Origin: Tillandsia leiboldiana
Taxonomy: Eukaryota; Streptophyta; Magnoliopsida; Poales; Bromeliaceae
Direction: 5' to 3'
DNA: 64,000 nucleotides
NCBI GenBank assembly: GCA_029204045.2
Contig: CM055076.1
Coordinates: 22,606,743 to 22,670,742, forward strand
The notes beneath the pieces are model-generated. The model saw only the letters and a list, made by a program, of their open reading frames with translations. It searched no databases and was not told the origin of the DNA. Made by a program: the position numbers and the translations under genes. Each line of letters opens with the position of its first letter. Position 1 is the first letter of the stretch. Shown here in pieces: positions 48,345 to 58,733 of the stretch.

Positions 48345-48422
48345 CAATAAGTGATATCAGAGAATAAGATTCACGCTACAGTAGATATGTCAAATGTCTC
48401 ATTATCTAAGTTTGACGTGGAG
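48345..48422 (+). pseudogene. Start of a host copia element (PBS and gag N-terminus)
   Basis: A Met-tRNA-type site (gtgatatcagaga, about 48351) is followed by an ATG at 48388 reading MSNVSLSKFDVE, then Sirevirus element A. The next codons of this gag are found at 63503 on the minus strand (KFDGKENFDLW), with the same TGGAG at the break. Confidence 0.65.
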
Positions 48423-49712
48423 TGTTACGGAATTTAAGTTGGCATAGTTTCGTGAAAGTCTCAAGTCTTGAAGATTGAAGGTGAAGGAAGTTGGATCATT
48501 TAACTCAATCTCAAGAAAGAAGAATTCAAAAGGATCAGGTATGTTTAACTAAAGATTTTGTGTGATCCGAATACTTCTTGTAGTGTAGAAACACTTGGAA
48601 GAATCTTTCATTGAATAAACATCAAAAACTGGTGTTCGGACATGTTCAGGATCCGGATCAGAGCCAGCGATCCGGATCCCGAAGGTTGTTGTTTCATACA
48701 TCACTTCAATCCGGATCGCAGCATCTCACGATCCGGATCCCGAACGTTGAGTTTTCTGAATTGTATGAACGATCCGGATCAGACAATCTGATCCGGATCC
48801 CGAACGTGTGATTTTCTGGAAACCATCTTTATTGCTACTGCAATTCGGATCGTCCAAATCCGATCCGGATCGCCGTCCGTCAAATTTTCAGAAATGTTAG
48901 GTTTTTGATTCTTATCTCCTTCCTAGGGTTTCTAACCTATAAATAGACCCTATGACTCTTTTTCTAGGCTGGATCCAAAAAGAATCGAAATAGCCGTCAT
49001 ATTCTTATATCATTTTATACGGCTCTAGATCCACATATATAGAAGAAAGGAAATCATTAGAGAATACTCTATGTTTCTTCATCTATATTGATTAGTTTGA
49101 TTCTAGGTTTTCATACTCACATCTTGAGTTGAATCAAACTAATGAATACTTAGATGGTATTTCCGATCTATCTTTGATCTAAGTATTCGGCGGATCATCA
49201 CCACCAAAAACAACGATTTACCCCAAAAATCGGCGCGTGGATTCGCGTGTCCTTGTGGATTCAAGGTTCAACCGCTCTCGTGGATTCGGAGCGAGGCACG
49301 TTCGTGGATTCGAAGGGTGCTATTGGGTGAAGACCGTGGACTCGGTCGGACGTCGTGGATTCGACGTTGGACGCCGTGGATTCGGCGTTGGGCGCAGATC
49401 GTGGATTCGAGAAGCGTCGTGGAGCGAGCGGAGAAGATCCTCTAGGAGCGTATGGAAAAGGTTGAGTCGTAAGTGTGTACGGTAAATTACCTTGTACGTG
49501 TTTTAATTCTAGTGGATTTCTGCCGTGTTATCGGTCCCGTGGTTTTTTTACTCCGGTGATGGAGTTTTCCACGTAAAAATCTTGCGTATTATTTTTATTT
49601 CCGCATTGGGTTTTTATCGCAACGATTTTTGAGTGTTTATACGTTTACACCTATTCACCCCCCTCTAGGTGTTTTTTCCCCTATTTAGATCCTTATTACA
49701 TATAACCCAACA
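48423..49712 (+). repeat. 5' LTR of Sirevirus A
   Basis: Bounded by TGTTAC and CCAACA. It carries paired GATCCGGATC-type palindromes (48652-48872), a TATA box TATAAATAG at 48938-48946, and about nine GTGGATTCG-type units at 49229-49410 that produce an Arg/Gly-rich pseudo-ORF. The left flank is TGGAG. Confidence 0.88.
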
Positions 49713-49745
49713 AGTGGTATCAGAGCGGGAATAGGGTTGTAAACA

Positions 49746-51704
49746 ATGGTTGAAGGTGGAAACATCAACCGACCCCCGTTCTTCGATGGAACAAATTATG
49801 CGTACTGGAAAGTGCGGATGAAAGCCTTTTTAATTTCCATCGACGAACGGGTGTGGCAATCAATTGAATTAGGATGGTCTAATCCAACTGAATTTATTGG
49901 TGATGTTCGCACCTTAAAACCTAGGTCGAAATGGACCAAGGAAGAGTTAGATTCATCTTCTTACAATGGCAAGGGAATTAATGCTATTTTTAATGCCTTA
50001 TCTCAAACTGAATTCTCTCGCGTCTCGGCATGTGAGACTGCGAAAGAAATCTGGGATGTTCTTCAGGTTACACATGAGGGAACTAACCTCGTGAAGATTC
50101 AGAAACTGCAAATGCTTACGAGCAAGTTTGACTCTATCTTGATGGCAGAAAATGAATCTTTCACGGACTACTATACACGATTGCAAGATATCGTAAACTC
50201 ATGTGCTAACCTGGGAGAGAAGATTCCAGAATTTAAGATTGTAAGAAAGATCTTAAGAACTCTTCCTGAACGATTTCGCCCAAAGGTTACTGCCATTGAA
50301 ACTATTAAACACCCAGACGAAATACGTGTAGAAGAATTAGTTGGTTCATTACAAACTTATGAAATGACATTTACTACTAACAATTCTTCTGGAAAGGCAT
50401 CCACTTCTAAGTCTTCAGGTTATGCGTTGAAAACAACTAAGGAAGAAGACGCGGATACATCCTCCTCAGACGATGACGAGAACCTTTCTATGGAGGAATT
50501 TGAGAAGCAGCTCGCTCTCTTGACAAGGAAGTTTCGCCGCAACTTTCGAAGGGGTAATTCAAGCAAATCTCCATCCTTCGGAAAGTCGAACAAAGGCAAG
50601 GGTACTTCAAGTTACAAGTCAAGAAAGCAAGAGAACTTCTCAAAGGATAAGAAAAGTTCAGAAGGACAACTACAATGCTTCAAATGTCGAGGCTACGGCC
50701 ACATTGCAACGGAGTGTCCTAACAAGTATCCGGCAAAGAAGAAGGCGATGCAAGTCGTCACTTGGGATGACAACTCAACGTCAAATGAGTCGTCTTCGAG
50801 TGATGAAGAAAAGAGCTCCACCGCATTCCACGCGTCCGTATCTTCACCCTTCATGTGCTTTATGGCAAGTACATCCGAGTCGTTGCCCAACTCCACTGTT
50901 GAAAAGAATGCAACGGACAATGAATCGGATGATTCGGAAGGTGAAGATTTTGCTCTAGCCTACCACATACTTTTGAGGGATTCAAAGAAAGTGGCTAAGC
51001 AAAACAAGAGTTTGAGAGGGAGAGTGCATGATCTCGAAGAAGAAGCAAAAAGAGCGACTTCTCTCTCAAACGCTCTTGAAGTGGAAAGGAAAAACCTGAT
51101 AAAAGCAAATATTTCCCTTCAAGAGTCCAATGAGCAACTTCAGAAGGAACATACAAATCTGGTGGATAACGCCAATCACTTCTCAAAGCTCTACAACGAG
51201 GCTCGACAGGATAACCTGGAAATGACAAAGACCATTTTCCAACTCAAGAATGACTTACAGCGATTCTCTTCAGGAAGGAGTAAGTTGGATAGACTTCTTG
51301 GTCTTGGTCAATCAAATCGGTTCGGCCTCGGATACACTCAAACTGGAAACAGTCCAAGTTCGAGTGGGACAGTTTTTGTGCCTCAGTCGGTATCTCCTCC
51401 TCCGACACCGGAATTCAAGACAAACAACGACAACAAACCTACTTCATCCTCTTTGGGATCGTCAAGATCTAAGGTATGTTTTCGTTGTGGTGTTTCAGGG
51501 CACATAAGAAGATATTGCAAGACGGGAGTCGAACGCTCATCTCAAACACCTCTTGCAACAACTACCAAAAAGGCTCCTCCCCGGAAATCAAAGCAAAACT
51601 TTTCAAATGAAAAGAGACTTGGTAGTTCATCGCGCAAGACGATTTCATCAAGGAGCAACAATCGCTATAACAAGACGCCTTCACCGAGGCATATAACTTC
51701 ATGA
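49746..51704 (+). CDS. gag: Sirevirus gag (652 aa)
   Basis: Starts 20 bp after the primer site. Residues 1-210 form a retrotransposon gag domain (RPPFFDGTNYAYWKVRMKAF; later ETAKEIWDVL). A Ser/Asp-rich linker follows, then CCHC knuckle 1 (CFKCRGYGHIATEC, 311-324), another acidic linker, a coiled coil (about 415-515) and CCHC knuckle 2 (CFRCGVSGHIRRYC, 578-591). Two knuckles and a coiled coil are typical of long Sirevirus gags, which package RNA in virus-like particles. The frame ends at TGA 51702 and the protease continues downstream in the same frame, so the stop probably arose by mutation (Trp codon) in a single gag-pol frame. B's gag is almost identical in its first 395 residues only. Confidence 0.9.
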   Translation: MVEGGNINRPPFFDGTNYAYWKVRMKAFLISIDERVWQSIELGWSNPTEFIGDVRTLKPRSKWTKEELDSSSYNGKGINAIFNALSQTEFSRVSACETAKEIWDVLQVTHEGTNLVKIQKLQMLTSKFDSILMAENESFTDYYTRLQDIVNSCANLGEKIPEFKIVRKILRTLPERFRPKVTAIETIKHPDEIRVEELVGSLQTYEMTFTTNNSSGKASTSKSSGYALKTTKEEDADTSSSDDDENLSMEEFEKQLALLTRKFRRNFRRGNSSKSPSFGKSNKGKGTSSYKSRKQENFSKDKKSSEGQLQCFKCRGYGHIATECPNKYPAKKKAMQVVTWDDNSTSNESSSSDEEKSSTAFHASVSSPFMCFMASTSESLPNSTVEKNATDNESDDSEGEDFALAYHILLRDSKKVAKQNKSLRGRVHDLEEEAKRATSLSNALEVERKNLIKANISLQESNEQLQKEHTNLVDNANHFSKLYNEARQDNLEMTKTIFQLKNDLQRFSSGRSKLDRLLGLGQSNRFGLGYTQTGNSPSSSGTVFVPQSVSPPPTPEFKTNNDNKPTSSSLGSSRSKVCFRCGVSGHIRRYCKTGVERSSQTPLATTTKKAPPRKSKQNFSNEKRLGSSSRKTISSRSNNRYNKTPSPRHITS

Positions 51705-54700
51705 CCATTACCGACGCACTCCAAAAAGGTTTGGGTGCGCAAAGGTGAAATTTTCCCTTGTCTTGTTTCCAATGTTTCCTTGCATGCATATGATAGTTCG
51801 TCTTGGTATCTGGATAGCGGGTGTTCCCGTCATATGACCGGTGACAAAAATAGTTTTCAAAATCTTGAGAAAATCTCCGGAGGACACGTTGTTTTCGGAG
51901 ACGGTCGATCTTCCAAAATTGTTGGAAAAGGGACGGTAGCTATTCCAGATGGCCCGATTTTGAAAAACGTCTTATTTGTTGATGGCCTTTAGACTAACCT
52001 CATAAGCATAAGTCAACTTTGCGACAATGGTTTTTCAGTTAACTTTTCATCTGTTGAATGCGTTGTAACTGATAAGGACCATGTCTTCTTTTTAAAAGGG
52101 GTTAGATCTGAAAACAATTGTTATGTTGTTCCTAATAAATTTTCTGAAAATTGTAACTTAGCCGCTTTGAATAATGAAACTCTTTGGCATGAAAGGCTAG
52201 GTCACTTAAATTTTAAGGAACTTACTAGAATCTCAAACAAGGACGTGGTCAAGGGGGTTCCAAAACTTTTATTTAAACAAAACGTTGTGTGTGGTGGTTG
52301 CCAAAAGGGTAAACAGTCTAGGACTGCACACAAGAACTTGAACCACGTTGGTACAAAACGGCCCTTGGAACTTTTGCACATGGATTTAATGGGGCCGACC
52401 CGTCAACCATCCTTGGGAGGTAAATGGTACATTTTCTTATTGGTTGATGATTTCTCTAGGTTTTCTTGGGTAGCATTTTTAAAAGAGAAAGCTGATACGT
52501 TTGACTCTTTTCATGAGATTTGCCATCGTATTATGAATGAAAAGATCATTCGTGTTAGAAGTGATAGAGGCGGAGAATTCATAAATTCAAAATTCATTAA
52601 TTTTTGCACTTCAAATGGCATTAAACATGAATTCTCGGCACCCTATACACCTCAGCAGAATGGTGTTGTTGAGCGCAAAAAACAGGGTTGTACAAGAGAT
52701 GGCGCGTGTGATGCTTCATAGCCGAAATTTACCGCTACATTTTTGGGCTGAAGCCGTGAACACCGCTGTCTATGTCATTAATAGAGTTTACTTGCGCCCA
52801 GGAACTTTAAATACACCATATGAGCTGTGGTTTAGTAGAAAACCGGATATCAAATACTTTCGTATCTTCGGGAGTCGATGTTACATTTTACATGACCGTG
52901 AAAATCTTGGAAAGTTCGACTCTCGAAGTGATGAAGGGATCTTTTTGGGTTATTCTACGAATAGCAGAGCATATCGAGTATTTAACATTGAATCTAAGAC
53001 GATCGTAGAATCTATAAATGTTAAAGTAGATGAAGCTTTTCACTTTGGATCTGAAAAATCTACCCTCGATATCTCTCTAGATGATGATTCTCCTGTTAGT
53101 GCATCTTCTCATGATAATACTTCCAATATTAATGATGCATCTAATGGCTCTTCTAGTTTATCTGATGTGCAGGAATCATCTCATGTATCTCCGAGTACTC
53201 CGTTTCAACAAACGTTACGAATCTCCAAGGATCATCCGGAATCGAACATCATTGGAGATCCACAAGAAGGAGTTAGAACTCGGAAGCAGTTGGTTTGTGG
53301 ATTCGCTTGCTACGTATCTTTAATCGAACCAAAGAACATAGATGAAGCTCTTCAGGATGACTACTGGATTAAAGCAATGCAGGAAGAGCTCCATCAATTT
53401 GAGCGAAACAAAGTCTGGGAATTAACGAAGCCTCCAAAGCAACATAATGTGATAGGTACCAAATGGATCTTCAAGAACAAGAAAAATGAGGATGGTACTA
53501 TCATCAGGAACAAGGCACGATTAGTTGCTCAAGGTTATTCTCAAGTAGAAGGTATAGACTTTGACGAAACATTCGCCCCTGTAGCTAGACTCGAGTCCAT
53601 TCGTATACTATTTGCTATTGCTTGTCATTTTAAAATCAAATTATTTCAAATGGACGTTAAGAGCGCATTTCTAAATGGTTTTTTAAATGAGGAAGTTTAT
53701 GTGGCTCAACCGAAAGGTTTTGTAGATCATAAACAACCTAACCATGTTTTTCGTTTGAAAAAGGCTCTTTACGGTCTGAAACAAGCACCGCGAGCATGGT
53801 ACGAAAGGTTAACAAAGCACCTTTTGGAGAAGGGCTATACTCGAGGGGGAGCTGATAGGACTCTCTTTGTGAAGCATTATCAAAGCAATTTCATTGTAGC
53901 ACAAATCTATGTCGATGACATTGTATTTGGCGCAACAAGAGATAATGATGCTTCTAAATTCGCGGAGACCATGGAAAGCGAATTTGAGATGTCCATGTTG
54001 GGCGAATTGACTTATTTTCTTGGATTGCAAATTAAACAAAATGATGAAGGTATTCACTTGAGTCAATCCAAGTATGCAATGGAGTTGGTCAAAAAGTTTG
54101 ATCTAGAAAATTGTAAAGATTTTCCAACTCCAATGGGAACTAGCCACAAGGGACTTGGAAGTGAATCACATAGTGAGAATGTAGACGAGAAACTGTATAG
54201 AAGCATGATTGGAAGTCTACTTTACCTCACGGCTAGTCGCCCGGATATATCTTTTGGTGTTGGGATCTGCGCGAGATATCAATCTGCACCAAAGGAGGTT
54301 CACCTGAAAGCGGTGAAAAGGATCATCCGGTATATCAAAGGATTAATTAATTTCGGAATTTGGTATCCTATGGGAACAAGTTTGGATATTGTTGGATACT
54401 CAGATGCCGATTGGGCAGGATCAGTGGATGATCGGAAAAGCACGAGTGGTGCATGCTTCTATCTTGGCCATTGCCTTGTTGCATGGCACAGTAAAAAGCA
54501 GAATTGCATAGCACTCTCGACTGCCGAAGCGGAATACATTTCAGCTGGAAGTTGTTCAACTCAACTCATTTGGATGAAAAGCGTACTGAGCGACTTCCGG
54601 ATTTCAGCATCTTCGGTAACAATACTTTGTGACAACACAAGTGCAATTAACATTTCTAAAAACCCTGTGTTGCACTCTAGAACAAAACATATTGAACTTA

Positions 54701-54855
54701 GATATCATTTTCTTAGAGAGCTAGTTGAATCAAATACTCTTCAACTTTCATATATTTCAACTGAGGATCAATTAGCTGACATTCTAACAAAACCTTTGGA
54801 TCAAAAACGTTTTATTCATTTGCGAAAAGCAATTGGAATGCTTTCCTTGAAATAA
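51705..54855 (+). pseudogene. pol: Sirevirus pol (PR-INT-RT-RH), broken
   Basis: Protease (SSWYLDSGCSRHMTG near 51799), integrase zinc domain (LWHERLGHLNF...CGGCQKGKQ), integrase core (LLHMDLMGP, SDRGGEFINSKF, PYTPQQNGVVER), reverse transcriptase (KLFQMDVKSAFLNGFLNEEV, QIYVDDIVFGA) and RNase H (YSDADWAGSVDDRKSTSGA, SRTKHIELRYHFLRE). A TAG stop lies at 51990-51992 between protease and integrase. An extra A in a 6-A run near 52677-52682 shifts the frame inside integrase; the rest (52683-54855) is open to its normal end. The breaks are few, so decay is recent. Confidence 0.92.
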
Positions 54856-55794
54856 ACTTCTTTTTGAAACCTTTGCTTAGGATAGGTTTTGTTTTTGTTT
54901 TGTTTTGTTCATTATCTATGTTTGTACATAGGACATTAATTGAGCATAGATCATAATTGACTTTAATTGCATCTTTTCGCACATTTAGAAATTTATTATG
55001 CTTTTGCCATCATAATATTTCACTGTTGCAATGATCATTTATGTTAATTAAATCATCTTCTGAGTGATCAAAGTCAATTTCTCTCTCAATGATCTCTTGG
55101 TATAGTCATTATCTTATTTGACTGCTTAGTCGAGTATGAAATCGAGATCAATTTTTGGTTGAATACTTTATATCTTAAATAATTGATAGCCAATTGAGGG
55201 GGAGTCATAGGAAAAGTAAAATGCTCAAAAGATGTGGAAAGAGTTACATCCCAATGAGGAGTGTGAAAACTACCACCACATGGAGGAAAGAGCTACCACC
55301 TCGGTCGTCCGAGTATTGTGTGCAGCTACCACATGTATACCAAGCATGGTTGTTCAAATTTTGATTAAGTAAAATGCATGTTGAAATACTTGACTTCGTC
55401 AAATTTCAAGGTTGGTATAAGGTGGGTTTTTAAAGAAAGATGCTCAAAGAGCCACTCTCTTCAACAGATTGTCTAGATACATTATCTACTATATTTGGGA
55501 TTTCAAACATCTATTGATCTTTGTATTTCATTTTCTTTACTGAATTGATGATTTGATAAAGGCATTACTCATAAGATCAAGTTAGATGTAATTGAAGGTG
55601 TTCAACTTTAAGGGATTTAATTCTTGTAAATTCTCGTTTCAATTTTGGATATTATTGATAGATTTGGCATAATCTAATTCTTGTTGTATGAAACGATGAT
55701 TTTTGTTTAAGGTTGATACACATTTGTGCTTACAATTTTTTTTCTGGTTTTTCTTGAATTTCTCTGAAATTTTCTAAAGAAAAAGTTGGAGCCG

Positions 55795-55963
55795 ATCCGG
55801 ATCGGGCAAGATGATCCGGATCCCGAACGCAGGTTTTCTTCTGCGGGCTGACGATCCGGATTGGACCTGCCGATCCGGATCCCGAACGCAGTTTCTCACT
55901 GCGGGCAGCCGATCCGGATCGCAATCATGAACTGATCCGGATCGCGGCTAGGGTTTTATAAAG
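55795..55963 (+). promoter_or_regulatory. Internal GATCCGGATC array with TATA box
   Basis: Six GATCCGGATC-type palindromes lie at 55795-55943, followed by ctagggtt and TTTATAAAG (55955-55963). The same order (palindrome array, ctagggtt, TATA box) occurs in this element's LTR. Downstream is a CT-rich leader with a plausible donor (CCAAGTAAGT near 56077) and acceptor (cttcacag at 56460) before the ATG at 56486. It may be a separate promoter for the third ORF. Confidence 0.45.
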
Positions 55964-56485
55964 AACAAAAGGGTTTTGATTTCTTTTACTCCAATCTTTT
56001 GTTCCAAAGTTTCCAGAGCCTCTCTCTCTAGATTTCATCCTTCCTGGAAGCTTTCAAACTCAAGTTCTTCAACTCCAAGTAAGTTTTATTGATCAAAATC
56101 TCGGTTTTTCACCGTTTTTCTCTTTTCCTCCTCAAACGTGATAAATTTCTTGGATCAACTTTGTTTGTGGATGGTTTTTGATCAAATTTCTTTGAAATAA
56201 GAACTCTGGGTAGATTAGTTTTGATTATATGTTAGGTATTCTCCTGATTAACGGATTTTTAGGCTTCGATTTCTAAAATTTCGGTTTTAGGGCATATAAT
56301 AAGGATTTTCGAAAATCATGCAATTGATCTATTTTTAAAAGTCCTTTTGCAAAACTAATTTGATTCTTAGTCTCTCTACATGATTATGATTGTTTGGGTA
56401 CAATTTTCAAATTTTTGAAAATTAACAATTTTTCATGTGTTCTTGAGTTGGTCTTCACAGGATACATTTTTCACTAGCAATCAAA

Positions 56486-57834
56486 ATGGTGATCACTTGG
56501 ATATTTTCCTACTTGCTGCCATGGTACATGTCAAGGATACTGCCACCTAAGAAGGCTAAGAAGCAAGAAGACTAAGGTTGATTCCGACACTGAATCAGAG
56601 ACAGAATCGATCGACTGGGATAACACGAAATCGAGCAAGCTGCTCCATTGTCTCCAAAGGAAAGCCCCTATGGAACCAAGTCCATTGGAACAAAAAGAAA
56701 AAACCGGCAAGAAAAAGGGCAGTGCTCAGGGAATTACCATTGAGGAACCAGTTGCTAGGCAGCCTCCTCCACAAGACTTCATCAGCTCGAAAGAATCAAG
56801 GATTTTGAGAAGAGGGAATGCATTGGCGAGAGACATGTCAATGTCAAACCAATGAAGAACGATCTGTAGCTTTTGGGACTTTGTTTGACCAAGTTGGTCT
56901 TGCTCAAATTTGCAACTTCCCTGAGACTACTGGGTACTGTCCACACTCAGTTCGAATGTTTTATCAGAACGCTGCAAGTCTGATTGATCACGAGGATGGA
57001 CGTCGAGAATTTCACACTTTGGTTAAAAATAATCAAAATCAAAGTCACACCCAGCTGATTGGAGTTGTGCTAGGTATGACAGCCAGAGCTGATGGACTCC
57101 ATTACCTAAAAACTCAAAGCTTCAACGACAACTCCTGGAGAGCTGTAGTTAATGGAATTGTCTTCCAAATACTCGGTCGACCGAAATTCTGTTTTCTCTA
57201 AAGAGCTTCGACCAGAGTATCGGTATATAAACTTCATTGTCTGCTACAACATTCTTCCCAACATGAATACGAAGGTTCTTCGATGGGACAGAATGTTATA
57301 CCTTTATCTTCTTGGAAACCCGGCCGCATTGTGGGAGCAAACTTGAATATTCCTTATCTCATTGGTCAAGGATGGCGCGGTATGTGGACACTCTCACCCA
57401 CAGAGAGACTACCCTACCAATGATTATCATGCGCATCCTTAGAAAGTTTAAAGTCGATACAGCGCGAGCTCATACATGTACAGTTTGGGCACCATTATGA
57501 GACAACAATTGTGAAGTCCTTATCGACTAAACAAGATGAACCCTTAATACCTCCTCACCGCAACGAGCACAACAACAACGAGCGACAACCTCTGCACCGG
57601 CAGAAACTCCTCTGTTCCACCAGCCAGCAGCACCTCAATCCACTTCTGATGATGACGCGGAGTTCAATCTTTAAGAGAACACAGCGACTCTCAACGAGCA
57701 AGAGCGCATGGCTACTGATGTCGCTGAAATGAAGAGGATATCAAAGAAGTTAAGAAGAAACAAGCTTCTATAAACAAACGGATCAAGAAAATGTTCAGAA
57801 GCTTGGGTTTATCAGCTCCCGACGACTCTGCATA
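56486..57834 (+). pseudogene. Third (env-like position) ORF of Sirevirus A, degenerate
   Basis: It lies after pol, where Sireviruses carry an extra ORF of unknown or env-like role. Broken frames read MVITWIFSYLLPWYMSRILP, then CNFPETTGYCPHSVRMFYQN, then DGLHYLKTQSFND, then NFIVCYNILPNMNTK, and NIPYLIGQGW in another frame. This resembles the plant 'putative transposon protein' domain often found in that ORF. Several stops and shifts make it non-functional. The end fades into an AT-rich stretch before the gap. Assignment rests on position plus loose motif similarity. Confidence 0.5.
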
Positions 57835-57908
57835 AGTTTGTCTTCTTTTCTCTAATCTTTCTTTGACGAGGTTTTTAAGTTTTTGTTCTATTTAGTTCTC
57901 AAGAGTTT

Positions 57909-58008
57909 NNNNNNNNNNNNNNNNNNNNNNNNNNNNNNNNNNNNNNNNNNNNNNNNNNNNNNNNNNNNNNNNNNNNNNNNNNNNNNNNNNNNNNNNNNNN
58001 NNNNNNNN
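57909..58008. other. Assembly gap (100 N)
   Basis: Exactly 100 N, a conventional placeholder for a gap of unknown length. It sits between two near-identical Sirevirus copies that point toward each other. Confidence 0.99.
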
Positions 58009-58394
58009 ACAGCGGGTGTTCACAGCTTCAGCCCAAAATGTAGCGGTAAATTCCGGCTGTGAAGCATCACACGCGCCATCTCTTGAACAACCCTGTTCTT
58101 GCGCTCAACAACACCATTCTACTGAGGTGTATAGGGTGCCGAGAATTCATGTTTGATTCCATTTGAAGTGCAAAAATCAATGAATTTTGAATTTATGAAT
58201 TCTCCACCCCTATCACTTCTAACACGAATGATCTTTTCATTCTTTTCAATCATAATACGATGGCAAATCTCATGAAAAGAGTCAAACGTATCAGCTTTCT
58301 CTTTTAAAAATGCTACCCAAGAAAACCGAGAGAAATCATCAACCAATAAAAAGTTGTACCATTTACCTCCCAAAGATGGTTGACGGGTCGGCCA
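58009..58394 (-). pseudogene. Integrase core fragment of element B
   Basis: Minus-strand text PTRQPSLGGKWYNFLLVDDF, then IRVRSDRGGEFINSKFIDFC, then APYTPQ and a stop, then the same HSRNLPL region as A before the gap. The fragment begins at an internal-deletion junction. Confidence 0.88.
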
Positions 58395-58733
58395 AAAGAA
58401 AAAGAAGAAAAGAAAGTAGTATACATAAACTACACAAGATTTTAATCGAAGAACGATTAAAGACAAGGAGGGGTTTCACCTTTGCATACCCAAACCTTTT
58501 GAGTTTTGGAGTATGTTGGCAATGGTTGAGAGGTTTTCCTTGATGAAGACGTCTTGCAAAATTGGTCTTTTTCTTTTGTCATCGTCTTGTTTGAAGTACT
58601 ACCAATGTCCTTTTCTTTAGGAAAATCCTTCTTTGAGTTCCATGGAGTGAACTTGTTGGTAGCAGTTGCAAGATGTGGTTGATTTGATCTTTGAGCTCCA
58701 ATCTTGCAATTTCTTCCAATGTGCCCTGCAGAA

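Larger units (their letters stand above)
48423..57908 (+). mobile_element. Sirevirus-type copia element A
   Basis: 5' LTR 48423-49712 (TGTTACGG...CCCAACA), Met-tRNA primer site TGGTATCAGAGC at 49715, large two-knuckle gag, pol in copia order, then a 1.6 kb spacer and a third ORF. The gag size, pol motifs (RPGTLNTPYELW, GIFLGYSTNSRAYRVFN) and third ORF fit the Sirevirus (SIRE/Maximus) lineage. It stops at the assembly gap before its 3' LTR; the LTR at 63504 (minus) is the best candidate. It is broken by two in-frame stops and one frameshift. Confidence 0.88.

Noticed and set aside
49237..49485. 82-aa Arg/Gly-rich frame, repeated at 60740-60988 and 63730-63978
   Set aside because: It comes from GTGGATTCG units inside the Sirevirus LTR; recurrence follows the LTR, not a gene.
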